Below, piece by piece: positions 1-5,295 of a stretch of 5,881 bases of DNA (positions are counted from its first letter, which is position 1; the number at the start of each line of letters is the position of its first letter). The notes under the pieces were generated by a model. The model saw only the letters and a program-made list of their open reading frames with translations. It was not told where the DNA came from and did no database searches. Both the position numbers and the translations under genes were made by a program. The stretch is from positions 1 through 5,881 of the forward strand of contig PLXF01000101.1 of NCBI GenBank assembly GCA_003151315.1, given 5' to 3'. This stretch comes from Parachlamydiales bacterium. Lineage in GTDB: Bacteria; Chlamydiota; Chlamydiia; Chlamydiales; SM23-39.

Positions 1-606
1 CAATATGGCCCCAGCTATATCAATGGGGAAAAAGTGATTGGGTACCGAGAAGAGGAAAATGTGAGCACCTCTTCCAACATAGAGACCTATACCGCCATTA
101 AGCTCTTTATCGACAATTGGCGCTGGGCGGGCGTCCCTTTCTATTTACGAGGCGGCAAACGGTTACCCAAACGGGGGACAGAAATTGCCATTACGTTTAA
201 AGACGCACCAGGAGTCCTCTTTCAGCAAAGGGGAACCAAGAATGATGCGAACGTGTTGGCGATGAGAATCCAACCCGATGAGGGGATCTCGATGAAGATT
301 AACTGCAAAGTGCCCGGCCCTAACAGTCCTATCCAGCCCGTGAAAATGGATTTCCGTTACGGCTCCTATTTTGGACAGACTCCACCAGAGGCTTACGAAA
401 GGCTCATTTGGGATTGCATCATGGGAGATAGCACCCTAGATGCCAGATCCGATGAGGTGGCGCAATCTTGGCAAATCCTCTCTCCGATCCTCGATAGATG
501 GACCGAAAAAGAGGGGGACTTTCCCAATTATCCGTCGGGAAGCTGGGGGCCTAAGGTTGCCGACGAAATGATCGAACGAGACGGGCGGAGTTGGAGGATT
601 TTGTGA
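1..606 (+). CDS. zwf: Glucose-6-phosphate 1-dehydrogenase, C-terminal 201 residues (5' end outside window)
   Basis: Cytoplasmic enzyme that oxidises glucose-6-phosphate to 6-phosphogluconolactone with reduction of NADP+, the first step of the oxidative pentose-phosphate pathway. The frame is open from base 1 and ends at TGA 604-606. The visible 201 residues are the C-terminal alpha+beta domain. Residues 38-55 of the fragment read DNWRWAGVPFYLRGGKRL, the family's highly conserved substrate-side block with the GKR lysine; the family more often has T or S before GK, here G. Further family blocks are RIQPDEG (about residues 87-93), AYERL, the DEV block, and a C-terminal GSWGP...RDGRSW ending that matches the E. 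coli enzyme. The intact end shows the gene is not truncated here. It is the upstream member of an operon: its stop overlaps the opcA start, and pgl for the next step follows. The N-terminal Rossmann domain cannot be judged. Confidence 0.97.
   Translation, partial: QYGPSYINGEKVIGYREEENVSTSSNIETYTAIKLFIDNWRWAGVPFYLRGGKRLPKRGTEIAITFKDAPGVLFQQRGTKNDANVLAMRIQPDEGISMKINCKVPGPNSPIQPVKMDFRYGSYFGQTPPEAYERLIWDCIMGDSTLDARSDEVAQSWQILSPILDRWTEKEGDFPNYPSGSWGPKVADEMIERDGRSWRIL
593..598 (+). promoter_or_regulatory. Ribosome binding site that sets the opcA start
   Basis: GGAGGA lies inside the last codons of zwf, 4 nt before GTG 603. It supports GTG 603 over the in-frame TTG at 591, which precedes this purine run and has no Shine-Dalgarno sequence of its own. 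Confidence 0.75.
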
Positions 607-1697
607 CGATCCAACAAATCGTAAATCCGGAAAATATCGAAAAACAACTACAACTGATTTGGGAAGGGCTCGTTAAAGAAAACAAAATGAGGGCGTGTCT
701 CTTTAATCTGATCGTCTACAACCACCTCTCTCCCCGCACCGATTACATCCGGCACATCGTCCAAAAGGTGATCGAAAAATTCCCCTGCCGCATCCTTTTC
801 GTCTCTTTTGATCCCGATTCTTCTCTGAGTTATCTGAAAACAGCCGTTTCTGTAGTCGCCCCTTCTAGTTCAGAGAGCACAATCGCTTGCGATAATATCG
901 ATATTGGCGTCGCAGGGACCGATTTAGAGCGGGTCCCTTTCCTCATTTTGCCCCATATCATTCCCGATCTGCCCGTTTATCTTCTGTGGACCGAAGATCC
1001 AAGCATCCCGAATTCCCTCTTCGCCCCCTTACTGGCCATGGCCGATCGAGCTATTTTCGATTCCGAATCGGCCGACAACCTCCTCTCGTTTGCCAACACA
1101 CTCCTAGATTTAAGAAAAAAAGGGATCGACATCGCCGATCTCAACTGGGCTCGTACCGAAGGGTGGCGTGACCTGATCTCCTCCACTTTCGATTCCCCTG
1201 ATAGAATAGAACACCTCAACACCTTAAATGCGCTCCGCATCACCTATAATTCCCGGGAATCGGAGCCCTTTTGCCATTTGCGTATCCAATCGATGTATTT
1301 GCTTGCTTGGCTCTCTAGTCAACTCCCCTGGACACTCATCCACACAGAGAAAAAAAGGGAAGAGCTCGATTTCGATTTCGAAATAGCCAACCAAAAATCA
1401 ACCTTTATCATTCGCGAGGAACATTGGGAAAGGCTCGGATCGGGGACCATCACTTCGGTCCATTTCGAAAGTCGCGATGGGCATATCTATGCCTGCGATC
1501 GGATCGCTTTGCAATACCATACAGTGAACATCCAAATTTCTTCCCAAAACGAGTGTCAACTCCCCTATCGTTTTGTTCTCGGTCAAACGGCAAGAGGACA
1601 ATCGCTCGTGAAAGAGATCTGCACAAAAGGGACCAGCCAACACTATGTGGAGATGCTCAAAGAGCTCTTAACAATTGACCTAGATCGGTTATGCTGA
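603..1697 (+). CDS. opcA: OpcA-like glucose-6-phosphate dehydrogenase assembly protein
   Basis: Predicted 364-residue soluble protein. The OpcA family is known mainly from cyanobacteria and actinobacteria, where the gene sits next to zwf and the protein promotes assembly or redox activation of G6PDH. Features seen (GTG-start numbering): an N-terminal alpha/beta part with ACLFNLIVY (about 31-39); LPVYLLWTEDP (123-133), matching the family's LPV-x-LWW-x-x-DPP block; ADRAIFDS (147-154), matching ADRVIVDS; and DLNWARTEGWRDLISS (179-194), matching the very typical DL-x-W-x-R-x-x-x-WR-x-L block. The C-terminal half after about residue 200 is less recognisable. The start is GTG, with the GTGA sequence shared with the zwf stop, and the end overlaps pgl by 7 nt, so all three should be translationally coupled. 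The assignment rests on motifs and position. An activating role in this organism is inferred from the family. Confidence 0.85.
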   Translation: MTIQQIVNPENIEKQLQLIWEGLVKENKMRACLFNLIVYNHLSPRTDYIRHIVQKVIEKFPCRILFVSFDPDSSLSYLKTAVSVVAPSSSESTIACDNIDIGVAGTDLERVPFLILPHIIPDLPVYLLWTEDPSIPNSLFAPLLAMADRAIFDSESADNLLSFANTLLDLRKKGIDIADLNWARTEGWRDLISSTFDSPDRIEHLNTLNALRITYNSRESEPFCHLRIQSMYLLAWLSSQLPWTLIHTEKKREELDFDFEIANQKSTFIIREEHWERLGSGTITSVHFESRDGHIYACDRIALQYHTVNIQISSQNECQLPYRFVLGQTARGQSLVKEICTKGTSQHYVEMLKELLTIDLDRLC

Positions 1698-2413
1698 CCC
1701 ATTGGGACGAACGGCGCGATATCACTATCCCAGGCGACACTGAGGCTACCCTCGATTTTGCCGCATCCCATTGGATTGCCCTCGCTCGCCACGCAATCGC
1801 CAAAAAAGGGCGCTTCGCAGTGGCCCTTTCCGGTGGATCGACCCCCAAAGCGATTTTCGAAAAGCTTAAAACGATGCGCGACGCTGTAGATTGGCGCGCA
1901 GTCCACCTCTATTGGAGCGATGAAAGAGCCGTTTCAGCCGATCATCCAGACAGCAATTACAAAATGGCCATGGATGCCGCTTTCTCTCACCTCCCAATAG
2001 GGCAAATCCATCGGATGAAGGGAGAGTCGTTAATCGAAAAATACGCCCTCGAATATGAAGAGCTCATCAAAAAGGAGCTAGGAGCCACCCTTTTTGACCT
2101 GGTGATGTTAGGGGTTGGCGAAGACGGGCACACCGCCTCGTTATTTCCCGGATCTGCCGGATTAGATGAAAATAAGAGACTTGTCATAGCCAACCACATT
2201 CCTCAAAAAAATAGTTGGCGGATGACCCTTACTTTCCGTTGCATTAATGAGAGCGCCCAGGCCGTTGTGTATGCATTAGGCCCCTCCAAACAAGAAATCG
2301 TCCCTCTCGTCCTCAAAAGCGCACTACCCTCTTCTTATCCAGCAAGTTACGTCGGAACTGCCGAGCAAAAAGCGCTCTGGATTTTAGATAGCCAAGCATC
2401 TCTGAATTTGTAA
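1691..2413 (+). CDS. pgl: 6-phosphogluconolactonase (DevB/Pgl type)
   Basis: Hydrolyses 6-phosphogluconolactone, the product of Zwf, to 6-phosphogluconate in the cytoplasm. The protein has 240 residues, normal for bacterial Pgl/DevB of the glucosamine-6-phosphate isomerase/6PGL superfamily. Motifs seen: phosphate-binding LSGGSTP (46-52), WSDER (75-79), the DSNY motif (87-90), and GVGEDGHTASLFPG (141-154), whose His147 is the expected general acid/base residue. The GHTASLFPG form is typical of lactonase rather than of NagB deaminase. The start ATG overlaps the opcA stop (ATGCTGA); no convincing Shine-Dalgarno sequence precedes it, so re-initiation from opcA is likely. It is the last gene of the zwf-opcA-pgl unit; the next gene has its own promoter. 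No simple rho-independent terminator is visible after the stop. Confidence 0.96.
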   Translation: MLTHWDERRDITIPGDTEATLDFAASHWIALARHAIAKKGRFAVALSGGSTPKAIFEKLKTMRDAVDWRAVHLYWSDERAVSADHPDSNYKMAMDAAFSHLPIGQIHRMKGESLIEKYALEYEELIKKELGATLFDLVMLGVGEDGHTASLFPGSAGLDENKRLVIANHIPQKNSWRMTLTFRCINESAQAVVYALGPSKQEIVPLVLKSALPSSYPASYVGTAEQKALWILDSQASLNL

Positions 2414-2442
2414 TTGTATTATATCTTTTTGTATAATATAAT
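2408..2442 (+). promoter_or_regulatory. Promoter for the EEP-family gene (two overlapping perfect -10 boxes)
   Basis: Two registers of sigma70-type promoter overlap the pgl stop codon. One is TTGTAA (2408-2413), 18 nt, TATAAT (2432-2437). The other is TTGTAT (2414-2419), 17 nt, TATAAT (2437-2442). Both -10 boxes are perfect consensus. Transcription would start near 2444-2449 and give a leader of about 22-27 nt before ATG 2471. This is the best promoter in the window, and it suggests the gene is expressed independently of the pentose-phosphate operon. Confidence 0.65.
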
Positions 2443-2444
2443 AC
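2416..2444 (+). repeat. Perfect 9-bp inverted repeat over the -10 region
   Basis: GTATTATAT (2416-2424) and ATATAATAC (2436-2444) are exact reverse complements separated by 11 nt (2425-2435, including a run of five T). The repeat spans the spacer and -10 boxes of the promoter. It could be an operator-like site or merely a by-product of AT-rich promoter sequence. The T run lies in the loop, not after the stem, so it does not look like a terminator for pgl. Confidence 0.6.
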
Positions 2445-2470
2445 TTATTACAAAACCTAAAAAGAGATCT

Positions 2471-3967
2471 ATGAGCATATTTCATCCTGAACTAAATAGT
2501 TTTAATTCTGACGGCCGAATGTTCTTCAATTGCTTGGCCAAACCTACCTATTGGGCAGGACGGTGGTTAATCGAACCGATGGCTCAGGGAATAGCTCTGG
2601 TTGAACGACCCCTCGAACGGTCGATGAAAGAGAATGTACACGGTCGCCATCCGTCTGAAAATTGGGAAATCGCACGTCGAGTTTGCTGGGTAGCGACAGG
2701 CCTCTTCCTTTGCTTAATAGGCGCTCCTCTATTTTGTTTAGGCGCTCCTTTATTAATTCTGGGAAGCAGCGCCAAGGCCGATATGACCTACATTCAGCCT
2801 GAAAATGATCATAAAGCACCTCCTCTAGCCGATCCTTTACGGATGATCACGTTTAATCTGGGCGCCCTACCCGAATGGATCACCGTTAGAAATCAACTAA
2901 CCCCCGTTAGTGAGCGGATCGATGGGTTTATTGAATATCTCCAAAATAACCCCGATAAATACCATTGTATTGCTTTACAGGAACTCTTCGATCAATTTGC
3001 CATTGCAGAAATAGTCAAGAGATGCCGGAATATATTCCCCTACATGTTAGTCGATGTAGCGCCTCAAATTGTGGGGATGAATAGCGGCCTTGCAATCTTA
3101 AGTAAGTTCCCTTTAAATAACCCCTCATTCCGCGGCTTTAAAGATTTGCGTGGAGACGACGCCTGGGCAAATAAGGGAGTTCTCCGCGCGAAGGTTGATC
3201 TGGGCAACAACAATCATGTCGTATTATTCAACGCTCATTTGCAGGCAGGTTATTCCGAAAACGCACAAATACATAGAAAAAGCTGTTTAGACGAGATAGA
3301 AACTTTGTATGACGAAAGGGTAAGCCCTGACATTACAAATGCCGCTGCTGTCTATACAATGGGTGATCTGAATATCACCTATTTTGACGAAGATCTTACC
3401 GATGATCGGTATAAAACAATATTCCCAGAAATTTTAGATTTAAAAAAATTCTTCAGAGAACTGAATTATACTCATCCTCTAATCCTCGAAGATGGATCGG
3501 CGCCTGAGCCTAGAGAAGAAGAGTTGGATGCGATTAGTTCGAGCAGTGATCGAATTTCTGAAAGGATCCAACGATGCGGCAATCAAATCAAATTTGGTCC
3601 TATAGTTTCTGATTCTAGCCCTACAAATTCTGCAGGCACCTGCTGGAGGAAGGATAGTAGGTTTACCCTGTGGAACATGAAGGAACTAAATCAGTGGAAT
3701 TTAAAGCAGAATCGGGTTGATTTCATTTTACAACTAAAAATTAAAGGTAAAGAGGGCCTCTCTGGAGGCGTTGGGAGAAATATAGAAATTGGCAAATATT
3801 CCGACCACGCCGCAATAGAGGGGGAGTTCCCTTTATCATTAAAACCATTCAACCCATCTGAGAATTGCATTCAAATTGATGGCACACATCCAAGTTCAAT
3901 CATTAACATATTAGAAATACTCCCCCCGGGCCAACGTTTAGTCAGACGGGCCAAACCCCAAAATTAA
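2471..3967 (+). CDS. EEP-superfamily phosphodiesterase, neutral-sphingomyelinase-like, with N-terminal hydrophobic segment
   Basis: A 498-residue protein. Residues 1-70 are soluble and unassigned. Residues 71-99 are strongly hydrophobic (a long membrane segment or short hairpin), with the tandem motif IGAPLFC/LGAPLLI at 83-96. The catalytic domain runs from about 123 to 453. It shows the full EEP set: TFNLG (Asn129), LQELF (Glu171), MNSGLAILS (203-211), ANKGVL (233-238), NAHLQAG (His256), GDLN (Asp299, Asn301), NRVDFI (Asp417) and YSDH (Asp445, His446). The MNSGLAILS-to-ANKG-to-HLQAG series is most like Mg2+-dependent neutral sphingomyelinases, so sphingomyelin or a related phosphodiester is the likely substrate. 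Another EEP substrate (nucleic acid, inositol phosphate) is possible. An acidic, Ser-rich stretch (about 340-365) precedes the Asp417 motif. ATG 2471 was chosen over the in-frame TTG 2414, which lies inside the promoter; AAGAGA (2462-2467) is a weak RBS. The gene is AT-richer than its neighbours and stands alone. Membrane anchoring or export to the host is inference. Confidence 0.87.
   Translation: MSIFHPELNSFNSDGRMFFNCLAKPTYWAGRWLIEPMAQGIALVERPLERSMKENVHGRHPSENWEIARRVCWVATGLFLCLIGAPLFCLGAPLLILGSSAKADMTYIQPENDHKAPPLADPLRMITFNLGALPEWITVRNQLTPVSERIDGFIEYLQNNPDKYHCIALQELFDQFAIAEIVKRCRNIFPYMLVDVAPQIVGMNSGLAILSKFPLNNPSFRGFKDLRGDDAWANKGVLRAKVDLGNNNHVVLFNAHLQAGYSENAQIHRKSCLDEIETLYDERVSPDITNAAAVYTMGDLNITYFDEDLTDDRYKTIFPEILDLKKFFRELNYTHPLILEDGSAPEPREEELDAISSSSDRISERIQRCGNQIKFGPIVSDSSPTNSAGTCWRKDSRFTLWNMKELNQWNLKQNRVDFILQLKIKGKEGLSGGVGRNIEIGKYSDHAAIEGEFPLSLKPFNPSENCIQIDGTHPSSIINILEILPPGQRLVRRAKPQN
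2718..2759 (+). repeat. In-frame 21-bp tandem duplication in the hydrophobic segment
   Basis: Two adjacent 21-base units (2718-2738 and 2739-2759) begin with the identical TAGGCGCTCCT and stay similar for several bases before diverging. Because the unit is seven codons long, it gives two copies of a [IL]GAPL-x-x heptapeptide (residues 83-89 and 90-96) in the membrane segment of the EEP protein. Confidence 0.7.
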
Positions 3968-3978
3968 AAAACTATTTA

Positions 3979-3994
3979 CACTCCTTTTTGAGTG
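3979..3994 (+). terminator. Possible weak terminator hairpin after the EEP gene
   Basis: CACTC (3979-3983) and GAGTG (3990-3994) can form a 5-bp stem with a 6-nt pyrimidine loop 12 nt after the EEP stop. The stem is short and only a poor T stretch (CCTTTC) follows, so it is at best a weak terminator. Confidence 0.25.
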
Positions 3995-4020
3995 CCTTTC
4001 AACCGGAAATACTATATACT
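3988..4020 (+). promoter_or_regulatory. Possible promoter for tsaD, very close to the start codon
   Basis: TATACT (4015-4020) is a good -10 box but its best upstream TTGAGT (3988-3993) is 21 nt away. Alternatively TTGAGT is 16 nt from TACTAT (4010-4015). In either register transcription would begin about 0-7 nt before ATG 4029. The nine bases TATATACTT here (4013-4021) recur in front of rpmG. Confidence 0.45.
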
Positions 4021-4028
4021 TTCTCCTC

Positions 4029-5045
4029 ATGCTGATTCTAGGAATTGAAAGTACTTGCGATGAGACAGGGGCCGCTGTTGTCGAAAACGGCGAGCGGATC
4101 TTGTCTAATATCGTCGCCTCTTCGGCCGACCTGCACCGCCAATATGGGGGGGTGTTCCCTGAACTTGCCTGTAGGCGCCATATCGATGCTCTTGAGCCCG
4201 TTTTACAAGAGGCCCTAGCAAAAGCCCAAGTAGCCCCCTCTCAAATTGATGGAATTGCTGTGGCTCAAGGACCTGGACTCGTAGGCGCCCTTTTGATCGG
4301 AATGAACGCCGCTAAGGGGCTTTCAATCGCCTGGAACTGCCCTTTAATCGGTGTCAATCATGTGGAAGCCCACCTTTATGCAGCGCTGATGGGGAAAGAT
4401 AAACCGCAGTTTCCCGCTTTGGGGATCGTTTTATCGGGGGGGCATACTTTGTTGGTTAAAATGGTCGATATCGGGGTCTATGAGCCGATCGCCACCACCG
4501 TCGATGATGCGATCGGCGAGGCGTTCGATAAGGTGGCAACTCTCCTGGGACTTTCCTATCCCGGAGGGCCTGAAATCGAGCGGATCGCTAAGGGGGGCGA
4601 CCCCAACCGCTTCCCCTTTAAAGGGGGCTTTGTCAAAAAAAGCCCTCTAGACTTCTCCTTTTCGGGACTTAAAACTAGCGTCCTTTATGCCGTAAAAGGG
4701 CAAAATGGAGCGGGTAAAGACGCCCCTTTAGACGAGCAAACAAAAGCCGATACGGCAGCCTCTTTTCAAGAAGCGGCATTTCGGGATGTTGTGGAGAAGG
4801 GGAAAAAAGCAATTAAACTTTTCTCTTGTCGATCGATCGTTTTTGGCGGCGGTGTTTGCAGTAACCAGCGACTGAAGGAATTATTTGCCGAAGAATTCCC
4901 CGAAATACCCCTCTTTTGGCCCGAAAAGGAGCTGACCTTAGACAACGGGGCGATGATCGGCGGGCTGGGGTATCATAAACTCCTCCGCAAGCCCGAAGGG
5001 GATCCCCTCGATCTCGAAGTTCTTACCCGCATTCCTCTTGCATAA
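4029..5045 (+). CDS. tsaD: tRNA N6-adenosine threonylcarbamoyltransferase TsaD
   Basis: Catalyses transfer of the threonylcarbamoyl group from TC-AMP to A37 of ANN-decoding tRNAs (t6A37), acting in the cytoplasm with TsaB and TsaE (TsaC makes TC-AMP). It belongs to the Kae1/YgjD family of ASKHA-fold proteins. The 338-residue length is normal. Motifs: the N-terminal LGIESTCDETGAAVV (4-18), the metal-binding HVEAH (His111, His115), LSGGHT (135-140), DDAIGEAFDK (159-168), FSFSGLKT (209-216), GGGVCSN (273-279) and DNGAMI with metal ligand Asp305 (305-310). The family start aligns with ATG 4029, so no upstream extension is needed. The bases before the ATG are pyrimidine-rich with no Shine-Dalgarno sequence, which is unusual next to rpmG and the permease gene. 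The genes for TsaB, TsaC and TsaE are not in this window. Confidence 0.97.
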   Translation: MLILGIESTCDETGAAVVENGERILSNIVASSADLHRQYGGVFPELACRRHIDALEPVLQEALAKAQVAPSQIDGIAVAQGPGLVGALLIGMNAAKGLSIAWNCPLIGVNHVEAHLYAALMGKDKPQFPALGIVLSGGHTLLVKMVDIGVYEPIATTVDDAIGEAFDKVATLLGLSYPGGPEIERIAKGGDPNRFPFKGGFVKKSPLDFSFSGLKTSVLYAVKGQNGAGKDAPLDEQTKADTAASFQEAAFRDVVEKGKKAIKLFSCRSIVFGGGVCSNQRLKELFAEEFPEIPLFWPEKELTLDNGAMIGGLGYHKLLRKPEGDPLDLEVLTRIPLA

Positions 5046-5067
5046 ATGCCCTCTTTCAATATATACT
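5038..5067 (+). promoter_or_regulatory. Promoter for rpmG (and probably the permease gene)
   Basis: TATACT (5062-5067) with TTGCAT (5038-5043) 18 nt upstream, the -35 box overlapping the tsaD stop codon. A start near 5074-5075 would give a leader of about 21 nt that includes the rpmG RBS, AGAGGA at 5085-5090. The -10 box is good and the -35 box is weak (three of six consensus positions). Confidence 0.45.
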
Positions 5068-5095
5068 TCGATGGAAAATTCTTTAGAGGAATACC

Positions 5096-5257
5096 ATGGC
5101 AAAAAAAGGCGCCCGCGAAACAATTAAATTGAAAAGCACCGAATCTAACGAGTGCTACTGGACCGTCAAAAACAAACGGAACACCACTGAGCGAATCGAG
5201 TTGAAAAAATTCGACAAAACTCTACGCCGACACGTCAATTTCAAAGAAGCAAAATAA
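5096..5257 (+). CDS. rpmG: 50S ribosomal protein L33
   Basis: Small basic protein of 53 residues in the large ribosomal subunit near the E site. The sequence begins MAKKGARETIKLKS and continues with YWTVKNKR (21-28), the ELKKFD block (35-40), RRHV (44-47) and the C-terminal FKEAK, matching the L33 family over its whole length and closely resembling chlamydial L33 as remembered. It has only one cysteine (Cys20), so it is the zinc-independent form without the two CXXC pairs. ATG 5096 has an AGAGGA ribosome binding site 5 nt upstream. The gene is followed after 14 nt by the LolC/LolE-type permease gene, the same order as in Chlamydia. Confidence 0.97.
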   Translation: MAKKGARETIKLKSTESNECYWTVKNKRNTTERIELKKFDKTLRRHVNFKEAK

Positions 5258-5263
5258 AGGCAA

Positions 5264-5295
5264 GAGGGCGCATGTTTGAATGGCGCATCGCCCTC
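5264..5295 (+). promoter_or_regulatory. Hairpin that can mask the permease ribosome binding site
   Basis: GAGGGCG (5264-5270), which contains most of the Shine-Dalgarno sequence AAGAGGG (5262-5268), is an exact reverse complement of CGCCCTC (5289-5295). The 18-nt loop carries the ATG at 5272. Six of the seven pairs are G-C. If it forms, translation of the permease would be dampened relative to rpmG in the same mRNA. Confidence 0.5.

Noticed and set aside
591..602. TTG at 591 as the opcA start
   Set aside because: It precedes the GGAGGA Shine-Dalgarno sequence (593-598); GTG 603 is correctly spaced and overlaps the zwf stop in the usual coupled fashion.
914..938. Perfect 7-bp GC-rich hairpin AGGGACC/GGTCCCT inside opcA
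   Set aside because: Fully inside coding sequence with no adjacent site it could control; a single short stem of this kind is expected by chance.
1643..1906. Minus-strand open frame opposite the opcA/pgl junction
   Set aside because: No recognisable motif or RBS, and it covers two well-supported overlapping plus-strand genes.
2416..2444. Inverted repeat as a rho-independent terminator of pgl
   Set aside because: The stem is all AT apart from its end pair, the T run is in the loop, and the sequence following the stem is TTATTACAAAACC rather than a T tract.
2414..2470. Upstream in-frame TTG start giving a 517-residue EEP protein
   Set aside because: The added 19 codons lie inside the -35/-10 promoter and inverted repeat, have no RBS, and start immediately after the pgl stop; ATG 2471 is better placed.
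4484..4517. Perfect 9-bp inverted repeat GCCGATCGC/GCGATCGGC inside tsaD
   Set aside because: Lies in codons near the conserved DDAIGEAFDK motif and is made of GATC-rich words common across the window, so coding constraint and composition explain it.
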